A stretch of DNA of 64,000 nt from Chitinophagales bacterium (GCA_020636535.1 JACJXT010000011.1:682001-746000), one strand, 5' to 3'; shown: positions 1 through 9,567, counted from the stretch's first letter. The notes: generated by a model from the sequence alone, not told the origin. Made by a program: numbers and translations.

Positions 1-509
1 GTACTGATGAGCGAGTGAATAAAGTAACACCATTTTTATTTGATTTAGCAGATGATCCAGAAGCAATGTCGAAAGTAGCAGTGGAAGATATAAAAGCAAT
101 CATTAGACCATGTGGTTTATCGCCAAGAAAGTCTAGTGCTATTAGCGAATTATCTAAAATAATTGTTAATAATTACAATGGTAAAGTACCCAATTCTTTT
201 GAAGATTTAGAAAAATTACCTGGCGTTGGACATAAAACGGCATCAGTAGTAATGAGTCAAGCTTTTGGTGTGCCAGCATTTCCTGTAGATACTCATATTC
301 ATAGATTGGCGTATAGATGGGGCTTAAGTAATGGTAAAAGTGTAGAACAAACAGAAAAAGATTTAAAAAAAATATTTGTAGAAGATAAATGGAATGCATT
401 ACATTTACAAATGATATATTATGGCAGAACTTACTGTAAAGCAAGAGGTCATGATATTAACAATTGTAGAATATGTAAAAAAGTTGGTGTCAAAAATAGA
501 ATAAATTAA
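1..509 (+). CDS. nth: Endonuclease III, 5'-truncated by the window edge
   Basis: Base-excision-repair DNA glycosylase/AP lyase acting on oxidised pyrimidines. The frame is open to the left edge: codons T-D-E-R precede the GTG at 15 and match the family's TDExVNK stretch, so the GTG is internal and the N-terminus lies outside the window. The helix-hairpin-helix LPGVGHKTA carries the catalytic lysine (codon 234-236), and PVDTHIHR carries the catalytic aspartate (288-290). The C-terminal iron-sulfur loop is unusual: only three cysteines are seen, spaced C-x9-C-x2-C, and the protein ends 11 residues after the last one, whereas E. coli Nth has C-x6-C-x2-C-x5-C. The cluster is therefore probably absent. 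MutY is unlikely because no C-terminal NUDIX-like domain follows. Confidence 0.93.
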   Translation, partial: TDERVNKVTPFLFDLADDPEAMSKVAVEDIKAIIRPCGLSPRKSSAISELSKIIVNNYNGKVPNSFEDLEKLPGVGHKTASVVMSQAFGVPAFPVDTHIHRLAYRWGLSNGKSVEQTEKDLKKIFVEDKWNALHLQMIYYGRTYCKARGHDINNCRICKKVGVKNRIN

Positions 510-551
510 AATTAATTGGTACTTTTATGCTAAACTTAAAAATTCGAGCTA

Positions 552-1586
552 ATGAATAATGTTTTTAAAGTTTTATTGGGAATGATTTTATTAGGTGTAA
601 GTGTTCAATCATTTGCACAAGGTGACGATGCTAAAGGACATCAAGTCGGTTTAGCAGTAGGACCTACATTTCCATTAACTGACCTAGGTGGTGCTAAAAA
701 AACAGGAGCACCTTTTATTAGAGATATTGACTTTCCAGCAACTAGATTTGGCTTGGCAGCATTCTATACTTATAACTTTAATGAATGGGTTTCAGTAAGA
801 GGTAATTTAATGTGGGCAATGTTGCATGCAGATGATGCCAATACAGATGGAGCACCTCCAACAATTAATAATAATCCAGATGATAGTTGGTTTAGAGCTA
901 GAAGAAATTTAAACTTTACTACACATATAATTGAGTTTCAAGCAATGGCTCAGTTGAATTTAAAGAAATATAATCAACATGTTCATGGAAAAGGAGAAAA
1001 ACAAAGATGGGCTCCATATGTTGGTGGTGGACTAGGGTTCTTTTGGTTTAATCCTTGGACAAAATATAATGGAGATAAAGTGAAGTTACAACCATTAGGA
1101 ACTGAAGGTCAAGGTTTGTCAGGATATGGAAGTCCTTACAAAAAAATAGCACTAGATTTAATTGGTTTAGTTGGTGTTAAATTTAATGTAAGTAAAAGAG
1201 TATCACTTTCACTAGAAGGTTGGTATCATCAAACATTTACAGACTATATAGATGATGTGAGTACTAATTATATTGATCCAAGTGATATTCCTGCCTATGT
1301 TGCATTACATGGAGCCGAAGCACAATATATTCAAAATAGAGCTAATGAAGGGAAGTATGGTAGTACTGCCTATAATTTTGTGGAAGGTCAGTATGATAAT
1401 ACAGGTACGCTAATTACTACAGATAGAATTGGAGAGCAAAGAGGTGATGTTCAAGACAATGATCAGTTTTTACATATGCAAGTTACTGTAGCAGTGAATA
1501 TAGGTAAAACTAAGATGAAAAATAGTACTTTCGGTTGTGGAACAAGATCTAAATACAAACATAAATTTAGCTGTCCAAGTTGGTAA
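552..1586 (+). CDS. DUF6089-like outer-membrane beta-barrel protein
   Basis: 344 residues with a clear signal peptide (hydrophobic stretch ending SVQSFAQ, cleavage near residue 22). The body shows alternating amphipathic strands and the phrase LQPLGTEGQG together with YVGGGLGFFWFNPW and a TDYIDDVST segment, which I associate with the Bacteroidota DUF6089 outer-membrane family. Expected location is the outer membrane; no substrate or partner can be inferred. The extreme C-terminus is odd: after the last strand (VTVAVNIGKTK) there is a basic tail with two cysteines instead of the usual terminal aromatic residue of the barrel. It stands 42 bases after nth and converges on the flavoprotein gene downstream. 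Confidence 0.75.
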   Translation: MNNVFKVLLGMILLGVSVQSFAQGDDAKGHQVGLAVGPTFPLTDLGGAKKTGAPFIRDIDFPATRFGLAAFYTYNFNEWVSVRGNLMWAMLHADDANTDGAPPTINNNPDDSWFRARRNLNFTTHIIEFQAMAQLNLKKYNQHVHGKGEKQRWAPYVGGGLGFFWFNPWTKYNGDKVKLQPLGTEGQGLSGYGSPYKKIALDLIGLVGVKFNVSKRVSLSLEGWYHQTFTDYIDDVSTNYIDPSDIPAYVALHGAEAQYIQNRANEGKYGSTAYNFVEGQYDNTGTLITTDRIGEQRGDVQDNDQFLHMQVTVAVNIGKTKMKNSTFGCGTRSKYKHKFSCPSW

Positions 1587-1607
1587 TTTTGTGATTTTTG
1601 TAAACGA

Positions 1608-2819
1608 TTAATATACACTACTTGCTAATATATAAGCAGTCGTCCATGTTGATTGAAAATTAAAACCACCAGTTACACCATCAATATCTAAAATTTCTCC
1701 AGCAAAATATAAATTGGATATACTTTTGTGTTGCATGGTTTTAAAATCAATAGCATTTAAATCAACACCACCTGCTGTTACAAATTCTTCTTTAAATGTA
1801 TTTTTACCATAAACACTTAATTTATACTGCGTGAGTAATAAGGATAATTCCATTAATGTATTATGGCTTAACAATTGATAAGTAGTAGTAATATCAATAT
1901 TCAATTGTTGTAGTATTTGATGCCAGAATCGTTTGGCTAAATCATATGGTTTATAATTATACACTAAATGATTGCTATTGTTTTGTTTGTATATTTTTAA
2001 CTGCTGAAAGCATTGCTCTGTATTTATATTAATAAAATTAATTTGAATAGTAGCATTATAATTGACTTGATGTAAGTATTGTGCTGCAAATCCAGATAGT
2101 GTTATAATTGCTGGTCCACTAATGCCTTCGTGCGTAATCATCATGTCACCAGTATTTTGGAATGTTGTTTCTAAAATTTGTAAATGTATATTGTTAATAC
2201 TTATTCCTGCTAAATTTTGTAGCAGTTTATCATTCGACTTAAATGAAAATAAAGATGGATAAGGTTCAACAATTTGTACTCCTTGTTTTTTTAATAGTTG
2301 CCATATTGTTTTATTGCCACCAGCGGTGATAATTAATTTTTCTGCTGTAAAACGATTATTTGTTGTTTTAACTATCCAATTATCATCAACATAAAAATCA
2401 ATTACTTTAGATGAAGTCAAATATTCAATATTATATTCTTTAGTATAATTTAAGAAGCAATCAATAATAGTTTGCGACTGATTACTTATTGGAAAAACTC
2501 GTCCATCTTTTTCTACTTTAGTTTCTACTCCATGATAATAAAGCCAATTCACCATGTCTTCACTATTAAACGAATAAAATGCACCAAGTAGTTGCTTACT
2601 TCCTCTTGGATAAAACTGAATCAACTCTTTTGGATTACTAATCACATTAGTAACATTACATCGTCCACCACCAGAAATTTTTACTTTACTAAGTACTGCA
2701 TTGCCTTGTTCTAGAAGGAGTATTTTTTTATTGCCATGCATTTCTGCAATATTTATAGCAGCAAAAAATCCAGCAGCACCACCACCAACAATAATTATAT
2801 CGTAATTAGCATCACTCAT
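1608..2819 (-). CDS. HI0933-family NAD(P)/FAD-dependent oxidoreductase
   Basis: 403-residue flavoprotein of the HI0933/BaiN-like family. The N-terminus has the dinucleotide fold IIIVGGGAAGFFAAI, followed by the family hallmark SGGGRCNVTN, and the C-terminus has LYFAGEILDIDGVTGG with the second FAD contact GGFNFQ. The physiological substrate of most family members is unknown. I chose the ATG at 2817-2819 (protein MSDANYD) instead of an upstream in-frame start at 2861 because it places the FAD motif at the normal distance and because its A overlaps the stop of the upstream AEC transporter gene (TAATG), indicating translational coupling. Confidence 0.88.
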   Translation of the reverse strand: MSDANYDIIIVGGGAAGFFAAINIAEMHGNKKILLLEQGNAVLSKVKISGGGRCNVTNVISNPKELIQFYPRGSKQLLGAFYSFNSEDMVNWLYYHGVETKVEKDGRVFPISNQSQTIIDCFLNYTKEYNIEYLTSSKVIDFYVDDNWIVKTTNNRFTAEKLIITAGGNKTIWQLLKKQGVQIVEPYPSLFSFKSNDKLLQNLAGISINNIHLQILETTFQNTGDMMITHEGISGPAIITLSGFAAQYLHQVNYNATIQINFININTEQCFQQLKIYKQNNSNHLVYNYKPYDLAKRFWHQILQQLNIDITTTYQLLSHNTLMELSLLLTQYKLSVYGKNTFKEEFVTAGGVDLNAIDFKTMQHKSISNLYFAGEILDIDGVTGGFNFQSTWTTAYILASSVY

Positions 2820-3718
2820 TATTGTAACAAGATAAGCCAAAATGCTAGCGTAGGAATACATAATAATATACCTAATGTTGGTAAATTTCCAGCTAACTCT
2901 TCATTTAAACCATATTCTGATGCTATGATTGAAGATGTAATCATAGGAGGCATGGCACACTCTAAAACAGTTACATCGTACATTAGTCCTTGTTTTTTTA
3001 AAACAATAAATAACAATACATATATAATTAATGGAGCAATAAGTAATTTGTAACTAATAGCAACTACAAAAGGTTTCCACTCTACCGATTTTAACTTTAG
3101 ATGAAATTGCATACCTAAAGAAAGCATTGCTAATGGAACCATGAGCATACCTATATAATGTAAAACATCAAATAATGTTCCAGTGATCCATGTTTTTGGA
3201 ATGATTAAACTGATGATAAAACAAATAAATGGTGGGAATTTAAACAATCTATCTGCTATCACTTTAAATGAAAAATTACCAGAACTTGCGTACACGGCAA
3301 CCAAAATTCCAAGCGTACTCATAATAAGAAATGAACCAGGTTGGTCTACAAAAATAGCGTATTGAATACTTTCTTTCCCATAAAAATGTTCAAGTATTGG
3401 AAATCCAACAAAAGAAGTATTGCCTAATCCACAAGAAAGAATAATACAAGCCATAGTCGCCTTACTAAAATTAAATATTTTTCCCATGATGATAGCAAAT
3501 GCAATACAACAGAAAAAGATTATCCACGCAGAAGCAATTGGAAATACTACACTCGAACTGAGTTCTAAAAAAGGAATTTTAGTCAATGTAATAGCTGGTA
3601 ATGGTAAATAGATAATAAATTTATTTATTTTTTTATATAGTGTTTTTGGCGTAAAACTAAATTGTTTTACTATCCAACCTAAAATAAATAAACTTACTAA
3701 TAGTATAGGATAAGCCAT
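2819..3718 (-). CDS. AEC family transporter (auxin efflux carrier type)
   Basis: About 299 residues, almost wholly hydrophobic with roughly ten predicted membrane spans, and an AEC-like pattern: the segment SCGLGNTSFVGFPILEHFYG near residue 110 and ECAMPPMITSSIIASEYG near residue 255 match the conserved G-N-x-G/FP and MP-x-A-x helices of the family. Members export or import small carboxylates, but the substrate cannot be read from sequence. I start at the ATG at 3716-3718 (MAYPILLVSLF), which puts the first membrane helix at the N-terminus; an in-frame ATG 21 bases upstream would add MHFCKAI. It is the first gene of a two-gene unit with the flavoprotein (overlap of one base). Confidence 0.85.
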   Translation of the reverse strand: MAYPILLVSLFILGWIVKQFSFTPKTLYKKINKFIIYLPLPAITLTKIPFLELSSSVVFPIASAWIIFFCCIAFAIIMGKIFNFSKATMACIILSCGLGNTSFVGFPILEHFYGKESIQYAIFVDQPGSFLIMSTLGILVAVYASSGNFSFKVIADRLFKFPPFICFIISLIIPKTWITGTLFDVLHYIGMLMVPLAMLSLGMQFHLKLKSVEWKPFVVAISYKLLIAPLIIYVLLFIVLKKQGLMYDVTVLECAMPPMITSSIIASEYGLNEELAGNLPTLGILLCIPTLAFWLILLQ

Positions 3719-3783
3719 AATTGCCTTGCAAAAGTGCAAAGATTTATATTAACAAACTGCTATACTTTATTTTTCAGTACTTA

Positions 3784-4311
3784 TTAATAGATAATAAAAT
3801 GTTTTTGGTATTTAGCATTATTACTATCTAACCAAATCATCGTCATTTTTTTAGGAATATTAACTTGACTAACGGATTGATAGGTTTTAAAAATTCTGTC
3901 CCAAAATGCTGTAGTAACACCATGATTGAATTTTGGATTGCCATAGTGATGAAAAAAATGGTGTTTACGCATTCTTAAACCATAACGAATTAATGGAGCT
4001 TTAACATGAAATCTTCGATGAGTAATTTCATAGAGGATATACATAGTACATATTCCTAAAGCAAACGAAAAACCTGTTGCTATATTAAAAGGAAGTGCTA
4101 GCAAAAGCGTAGCAATACTTAATACAATTATTGCCAAAATTATTTTCTTGTATAACGGAGCAAAATAATCACCTAAACGATGATGCATTAAATGTTCTTT
4201 TTTAACTAAAGCGTTTTTTCTTTTCTTGTGACCTAAAAATCGATGAATACAATATTCTAAAAAAGTCCAAGTAATTATTCCAAGTGTAAAAAATAGTATA
4301 TATTTTATCAT
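3784..4311 (-). CDS. Sterol desaturase / fatty acid hydroxylase family protein
   Basis: 175-residue integral membrane protein with the histidine clusters of the FA_hydroxylase superfamily: HRFLGH near residue 18, EHLMHH near 39, THRRFH in the middle and HHFFHH near 127, followed by the conserved GVTTAFWDRIFKT. These histidines bind the di-iron centre that hydroxylates or desaturates lipids. The protein is shorter than eukaryotic sterol desaturases and closer to the small bacterial members; a carotenoid hydroxylase (CrtZ type) is an alternative but the terminal FWDRIF signature favours the fatty acid hydroxylase group. It lies 65 bases upstream of the AEC gene on the same strand and may be co-transcribed with it. 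Confidence 0.8.
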   Translation of the reverse strand: MIKYILFFTLGIITWTFLEYCIHRFLGHKKRKNALVKKEHLMHHRLGDYFAPLYKKIILAIIVLSIATLLLALPFNIATGFSFALGICTMYILYEITHRRFHVKAPLIRYGLRMRKHHFFHHYGNPKFNHGVTTAFWDRIFKTYQSVSQVNIPKKMTMIWLDSNNAKYQKHFIIY

Positions 4312-4397
4312 TTATAAAAAATTTAAAGCCAATAAACAGTCATTTAAAAATAATAAAATTTCATTAAACTAAAACTAATAATTAAATTAATTTGTTC

Positions 4398-4405
4398 TAC
4401 CTTTG
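4398..4405 (+). promoter_or_regulatory. Bacteroidota -7 promoter element
   Basis: TACCTTTG is an exact match to the Bacteroidota sigma-A -7 consensus TAnnTTTG, 17 bases before the ATG of the small secreted protein at 4423. No convincing -33 TTG is apparent. Confidence 0.6.
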
Positions 4406-4422
4406 CTACAAATACCTTTTAT

Positions 4423-4836
4423 ATGTCCTTTAACCCAAGACATACTGCTGTTCCTATACTTATATTAATGTTTGTTTTTTCCGCTTATTATTCTAAAGCT
4501 GAAGATAAAACAACTACTACCAAAGCAGGTACTGTTTGGAAAATTGAATTAGAAAAACCAAATCTCGTGCAAAATGGTGTTAAACGACAAATTTATTATT
4601 TAATTTTATTTATTGATGGAACTTATATGCAACAAATTTATATTGAACCAGAAAATAAAGAAAATTTTATGGGTGTTACTTATTTTGAGTTAGAAGGTAA
4701 GTGGACAAGCAACGATAAAGAATTGATACTAGAAGAGCAAGGTGAAAAAAGAACCATCGACTATGAAACTTTTTATTCTAAGTTCGAAAATGTTGATAAT
4801 ATCATTTACACGCCACCTACAAAAACTAAAAAATAG
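4423..4836 (+). CDS. Small secreted protein of unknown function
   Basis: 137 residues. The N-terminus (about residues 9-25) is a hydrophobic signal segment ending AYYSKAED, so the protein is probably exported. The mature part is mixed alpha/beta with YLILFIDGTYMQQIYIEPE and YFELEGKWTSNDKELILEEQ, a pattern reminiscent of small lipocalin-like or META-type beta proteins, but I do not recognise a family. The C-terminus is Pro/Thr/Lys rich. A consensus promoter box precedes it and it stands alone between a divergent hydroxylase and the dehydrogenase gene. Confidence 0.6.
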   Translation: MSFNPRHTAVPILILMFVFSAYYSKAEDKTTTTKAGTVWKIELEKPNLVQNGVKRQIYYLILFIDGTYMQQIYIEPENKENFMGVTYFELEGKWTSNDKELILEEQGEKRTIDYETFYSKFENVDNIIYTPPTKTKK

Positions 4837-4914
4837 TTTTATAATCTTTAATTCTATACTAATTAATATTTAAGCAGGTTTTCTCAATACTAAGTTTTGT
4901 ACTTTTATCGTTTA

Positions 4915-7854
4915 ATGGATACATTGGTAAATAACGAACAGCTTATAGCACTACAACAGCAATTAGAAGGTGAGCTCTTTTTCGATGAAAAAATGCGTAT
5001 TCTCTATGCTACAGATGCTTCGGTGTATAAAATTTATCCTTTAGCCGTTTGTTATCCTAAGTCAGAAAATGATATTCAACTGCTCATTCAGTTTGCACAT
5101 CAATATAAAACTTCTTTAATTCCAAGAACTGCTGGTACTTCACTTGGTGGTCAAGTTGTTGGTAAAGGTATTGTGGTAGATGTATCTAAGTATTTTACCA
5201 ATATTTTAGAAGTTAATGAACAAGAAGCTTGGGTTAAAGTGCAACCTGGTGTCATTCGAGATGAGTTAAATAGATATTTAAAACAATTTAATTTATATTT
5301 CGGGCCAGAAACTTCTACTGCAAATCGTGCTATGATTGGTGGAATGGTTGGAAACAATTCTTGTGGTACGAATTCAATTGTCTATGGTTCTACACGAAAT
5401 CATGTATTGTCCTTAAAAGCTTTTTTAAGCGATGGTTCTTTCGTAGAGTTTGCTTCTATAAGCAATACCGATTTTGAAACAAAAAGACAAATCAATTCAT
5501 TAGAAGGAAAAATATATCAATTTATTTATGATAATTTATCTCAACAAACTATTCAACAAGAAATAGAAAAAGAGTTTCCTCATAAAAGTATTCATAGAAG
5601 AAATACAGGTTATGCTGTTGATGCATTACTAGAACAGAAACCTTTTACGGAAAATGGCAGACCTTTTAATTTGTGCGAATTAATCTGTGGTTCTGAAGGA
5701 ACTTTGGCTTTTATTACAGAAATTAAACTCAACTTAGTAAACTGTCCACCAAAAAATAAAGTAGTCGTTGCTGCACATTTTCAAACGCTACAAGAAGCTT
5801 TAGAAGCAACAGTTATTGCTATGAAATTTCAACCAACTGCTTGCGAAATCATCGATAAAGTAGTGTTAGATTGCACCAAAGCCAATAAAACTTATAGCAA
5901 AAATAGAGCTTTTATAGAAGGTGATCCAGCAGCTATTCTTTGTGTAGAATTTTCTTACGACGATTTAAAAGATTGTTTACAGAAGGCAAAGCAATTGCAA
6001 ATGACTTTAGAAAATGAAGACTTAGGTTATCATTTTCCATATTTGCAAGCAGATGATATTAATAAGTTGTGGAGTTTGAGAAAAGCTGGTTTGGGTTTAT
6101 TAGCTAATATTCCTGGAGATAGTAAAGCTATTGCCAATGTAGAAGATACAGCAGTTCGTATTGAAGATTTACCAAATTATATCGCCGATTTTAAAGCGAT
6201 GATGGATAGCTACAATCAAGCTTGTGTGTATTACGCTCATGCTGGAGCTGGTGAATTACACTTACGACCTATTCTTAATTTAAAAGATAAAAAAGACAGA
6301 GCTGATTTTAGAAATATTGCTTTAGACACTGCAAAATTGGTTAAAAAATATGGTGGTTCTTTAAGTGGTGAACATGGCGATGGTATTGTTCGTGGTGAAT
6401 TTTTACCTTTGATGATTGGTGAAAAAAACTATCAACTATTAAAAGCATTAAAGTTTTCGTTTGATGAACACAATATCTTTAATCCAGGGAAAATTATAGA
6501 CACAGCTCCAATGGATGTCAATTTGCGTTACGAAGAAAATCAAGTAACCAACCAATTTGAAACGGTCTTTAATTTTGATGAAGAACAAGGCATTTTAAGA
6601 GCAGCAGAAAAATGCAATGGTAGTGGCGATTGTAGAAAGTTGGCTGAGAGTGGAGGAACAATGTGTCCATCGTATATGGCTACTAAAAATGAAAACGATA
6701 GCACAAGAGCAAGAGCCAATATTCTACGAGATTTTTTATCTAATTCAACTCAAGTCAATAAATTTAATCACAAAGAAATTTACGAAGTAATGGACTTGTG
6801 TTTGTCTTGCAAAGGTTGTACTTCCGAGTGTCCTTCTAATGTAGATATTCCTACACTTAAAGCAGAGTTTTTATATCAATATTATAAAGAAAATGGAGTT
6901 CCGTTTAGAGCTAAAGCATTTGCAAAAATTGCCAAGCTTAATAAACTAGGAGCTATGGTTCCATCTGTTACTAATTTTATGTTTACTAATGGATTTATTA
7001 GTAATCGCATAAAAAAAATCTTAAAAGTTGCACCAGAAAGAACTATGCCATTAATTGCTAAAACAACTTTAAAAAAGTGGTATAAAAAGAATATTAATAA
7101 TATCAATCAATTAAAAGAAAAGAAAGGAAAAGTTTATTTATTTATTGATGAGTTTACCAACTATAATGATGTTGAGATAGGAATCAAAACGATACAATTG
7201 CTTAATAAATTAGGTTTTGAAGTAGATTATTTACAGCATGAAGAAAGTGGAAGAACCTATTTGTCTAAAGGTTTGTTAGATGAAGCTCAAGTATTAGCTA
7301 AGAAAAATGTAGCTGTTTTTAAAACATGGATTAATAAAAATACACCATTGGTAGGCATTGAACCATCTGCAATTTTATCTTTTAGAGATGAATATCCAAG
7401 ATTGGTAGACAAATCTGAAGTGCAAGCAGCTAAAAAATTAGCAGCACATTGTTTAACGATTGAAGAATTTTTGTTTCAAGCAGTAGAACAAGGAAAAATA
7501 AAAGCAGCACAATTTACTACCGAAGCAAAAAATATTAAGTTGCATGGACATTGCCATCAAAAAGCATTGAGCAATATGGCACAAGTAGCAATGATATGTG
7601 CTTTGCCTACAAATTATCAAGTAGAAAATATTCCAAGTGGTTGTTGTGGTATGGCTGGTAGCTTTGGTTATGAAGCAGAACATTATGATGTTAGTATGCA
7701 AGTAGGAGAATTGGTTTTATTTCCAGCTGTTAGAAATGCTAGTTCTGAAACAATAATTGTAGCATCAGGAACATCATGTCGTCATCAAATAAAAGATGGC
7801 ACACAAAGAGAAGCGATTCATCCAGTAGAATTATTATTAGATGCGTTAGTGTAG
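4915..7854 (+). CDS. FAD-linked oxidase / Fe-S fusion dehydrogenase (GlcD-GlcF type, YdiJ-like)
   Basis: 979-residue membrane-associated or soluble flavo-iron-sulfur protein oxidising a D-2-hydroxy acid such as D-lactate or D-2-hydroxyglutarate. Order of domains: FAD-binding type 4 (about 40-220; PRTAGTSLGGQVVGKG and NSCGTNSIVYG), FAD-oxidase C-terminal domain (about 280-540, ending GEHGDGIVRGEF and FNPGKIID), a ferredoxin-like module (CNGSGDC, then CLSCKGCTSECPSN, two 4Fe-4S cysteine sets), and a C-terminal CCG part (HGHCHQKAL and PSGCCGMAGSFGYE). The ATG at 4915 is preferred to an in-frame TTG at 4897. The length and single-chain fusion match YdiJ-like enzymes; the substrate cannot be assigned from sequence alone. 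Confidence 0.88.
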   Translation: MDTLVNNEQLIALQQQLEGELFFDEKMRILYATDASVYKIYPLAVCYPKSENDIQLLIQFAHQYKTSLIPRTAGTSLGGQVVGKGIVVDVSKYFTNILEVNEQEAWVKVQPGVIRDELNRYLKQFNLYFGPETSTANRAMIGGMVGNNSCGTNSIVYGSTRNHVLSLKAFLSDGSFVEFASISNTDFETKRQINSLEGKIYQFIYDNLSQQTIQQEIEKEFPHKSIHRRNTGYAVDALLEQKPFTENGRPFNLCELICGSEGTLAFITEIKLNLVNCPPKNKVVVAAHFQTLQEALEATVIAMKFQPTACEIIDKVVLDCTKANKTYSKNRAFIEGDPAAILCVEFSYDDLKDCLQKAKQLQMTLENEDLGYHFPYLQADDINKLWSLRKAGLGLLANIPGDSKAIANVEDTAVRIEDLPNYIADFKAMMDSYNQACVYYAHAGAGELHLRPILNLKDKKDRADFRNIALDTAKLVKKYGGSLSGEHGDGIVRGEFLPLMIGEKNYQLLKALKFSFDEHNIFNPGKIIDTAPMDVNLRYEENQVTNQFETVFNFDEEQGILRAAEKCNGSGDCRKLAESGGTMCPSYMATKNENDSTRARANILRDFLSNSTQVNKFNHKEIYEVMDLCLSCKGCTSECPSNVDIPTLKAEFLYQYYKENGVPFRAKAFAKIAKLNKLGAMVPSVTNFMFTNGFISNRIKKILKVAPERTMPLIAKTTLKKWYKKNINNINQLKEKKGKVYLFIDEFTNYNDVEIGIKTIQLLNKLGFEVDYLQHEESGRTYLSKGLLDEAQVLAKKNVAVFKTWINKNTPLVGIEPSAILSFRDEYPRLVDKSEVQAAKKLAAHCLTIEEFLFQAVEQGKIKAAQFTTEAKNIKLHGHCHQKALSNMAQVAMICALPTNYQVENIPSGCCGMAGSFGYEAEHYDVSMQVGELVLFPAVRNASSETIIVASGTSCRHQIKDGTQREAIHPVELLLDALV

Positions 7855-7999
7855 AGTGTTTAATTATTGATTTTAATAATTGTGTATTTAGAAACGAAAT
7901 AAATTAGAAATCTTGGGTGTGTAAATTATTAATGACAATAGCTGGTATTGAGTAGTAAGTTTCTTTTAATAGTAGAGTTGTAATTAACTACAAATAAAA

Positions 8000-8026
8000 A
8001 ATAGAGCACCAAAAAAATGCTCTATT
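8000..8026 (-). terminator. Hairpin terminator downstream of the 8122 lipoprotein gene
   Basis: Perfect 9-base inverted repeat (AATAGAGCA at 8000-8008, TGCTCTATT at 8018-8026) with a 9-base loop. Read on the minus strand the second arm runs into ATTTTTTATTT, fitting an intrinsic terminator about 100 bases after the stop of the minus-strand lipoprotein gene. Confidence 0.55.
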
Positions 8027-8121
8027 AACAAAGATAATTATTAAAAATACATATACTAATTGGAATTAAATCTCACAATAACTGCTCTTGTAGAAGCTAT
8101 TATAATAAACACTATCAAAAT

Positions 8122-8868
8122 TTAAAATTCTTCGTAAGTAAAAGTTTCTGAAATTTCGTAGTCTCTTATTCGTGATGTTGGATAGCCATTGAAATTACCT
8201 TCTATTATATAATTTTTGACTTTTAGTGGATAATATTCAGTTGCTTGTATTTCTATAGTTGGCAGTAATGCATTCATAGAATTATTATAATAAAAAATAA
8301 CACCTGTTATATAAGCTTCTTTTTCAAATCCAGTAATATAAAATGGATTTTTTATAGTAGCAGATAGTTTGTATTTTATTTTCAAAACCTCTGGTGAAAC
8401 AGGATTGTCTTTATAATACAATAGCACACTATCTCCACCATATTCGTTTCTAAAAAATGACTCATCAATGTATATTCTTTTATCTACAAATCCATTACGA
8501 TTATAAGTTACAGTAGTATTAGTATATTGGGTATTATATTGCACTATGTTAAAATTGTTACATTCAATATTCATAGCACTATATAAAGAACCATCTGAGT
8601 TTTTAGAAATGATACTGTCTAATGATTTATCGTTTTTATAGATGAGATAAGCAGTACGATAAACTAAACCATCTTCTTCCATCACAACTTTGTCCATTTT
8701 ATTAAAACTGTTGTATGAAATGGTATATTTGAATATACTACTATTATGTTTAACAGTATAAGCTTTTAATCGAGTGCCATGTAGTGTTGCGTCTGTTGGC
8801 GTATCTTCTTTTTTGCATGCTGTAAAAAATAATGCAAATACAATGGATATAAAAATTATTTTTTTCAT
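8122..8868 (-). CDS. Putative lipoprotein of unknown function
   Basis: 248 residues with a lipoprotein signal peptide: MKKIIFISIVFALFFTACKK, lipobox FTAC with the modified cysteine at about residue 18, followed by the Lys/Glu/Asp-rich stretch common in Bacteroidota surface lipoproteins. The rest consists of repeated short beta-strands (YTISYNSFNKMDKVV, VTYNRNGFVDKRIY), reminiscent of RHS/YD-like or DUF4595-type beta proteins, but I cannot name a family. It is followed on the same strand by a hairpin terminator and preceded by a palindromic repeat. Confidence 0.65.
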   Translation of the reverse strand: MKKIIFISIVFALFFTACKKEDTPTDATLHGTRLKAYTVKHNSSIFKYTISYNSFNKMDKVVMEEDGLVYRTAYLIYKNDKSLDSIISKNSDGSLYSAMNIECNNFNIVQYNTQYTNTTVTYNRNGFVDKRIYIDESFFRNEYGGDSVLLYYKDNPVSPEVLKIKYKLSATIKNPFYITGFEKEAYITGVIFYYNNSMNALLPTIEIQATEYYPLKVKNYIIEGNFNGYPTSRIRDYEISETFTYEEF

Positions 8869-8907
8869 AATTATTTGTTTTTAAAAATTAATATTTTTTT
8901 CTTCCAA

Positions 8908-8933
8908 GCAGTGTCTCTCATAGAGGACGCTGC
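8908..8933. repeat. Palindromic repeat family 1, copy a
   Basis: Arms GCAGTGTC (8908-8915) and GACGCTGC (8926-8933) around the loop TCTCATAGAG form an 8-pair stem with one G-T wobble. Nearly identical copies are at 9886-9911 and 47025-47049 and a diverged copy at 29010-29040. Located between two minus-strand lipoprotein genes. Confidence 0.7.
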
Positions 8934-8945
8934 GTTATAATCTAT

Positions 8946-9416
8946 TTAAAAATTTATGATTGCACTATTTACAGTTGTAGTTGTAGTACCTGCACCTGTA
9001 GAAGTCAAATTAATATTACTACTAATGGTAATTTTGTTGCCACTAACATTTATAGTATAACTTACGCTATTGGGATCGAAAGTTAATCCATCTACACCAA
9101 TATTTACTTTTCCTGTTGGAGTGGTAGCATACGAATAATCATCTACGGTAAAAGTGCCACCAGCTTCTGCTTCTGCTTGGTTGTGAAAAGTAATTTGAAT
9201 TAATTTAAGTGGATTGTCTTGCTGACAAATAATTGAATAACTACCATTTGAAAATGTTTGTGTTTCAGTGTTTCCTGTGTATTCAACACCATCAATTTTA
9301 AACGAACCTGTTTTACCTGTACTGTTCGTGTCTGTATTTTTGTCATTACTACATGCTGTTGTAACAATAGATAATGACATTAATACGATTAGTGTGATTT
9401 TTTTGATTGCTTTCAT
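8946..9416 (-). CDS. Small putative lipoprotein, DUF-like beta protein
   Basis: 156 residues with lipoprotein signal (hydrophobic segment, lipobox TTAC, cysteine at about residue 22) and a Asn/Thr/Asp-rich linker. The mature part begins GSFKIDGVEYTGNTETQTF and ends in Thr-rich strands, typical of small Bacteroidota lipoproteins with a single beta-sandwich (similar in feel to DUF6252-type proteins, not firmly recognised). Probably surface or periplasmic. Flanked by palindromic repeats on its 3' side, unknown function. Confidence 0.65.
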   Translation of the reverse strand: MKAIKKITLIVLMSLSIVTTACSNDKNTDTNSTGKTGSFKIDGVEYTGNTETQTFSNGSYSIICQQDNPLKLIQITFHNQAEAEAGGTFTVDDYSYATTPTGKVNIGVDGLTFDPNSVSYTINVSGNKITISSNINLTSTGAGTTTTTVNSAIINF

Positions 9417-9567
9417 TGTTTAAATTTTTAACTGTGATTAATATTTGTTTTTTTATTTTATTGTGTTACAAAGTTTGTTTTTAGTCTGTTTTTTTACAAT
9501 TCAATTTTATGCATTTTGTGAGTACTCTTTTTTAAATATTAGATATAAAATATTGATTATCAATTTA

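Noticed and set aside
2736..3053. Plus-strand open frame of 105 codons
   Set aside because: Antisense to the flavoprotein/AEC junction, and no start context.
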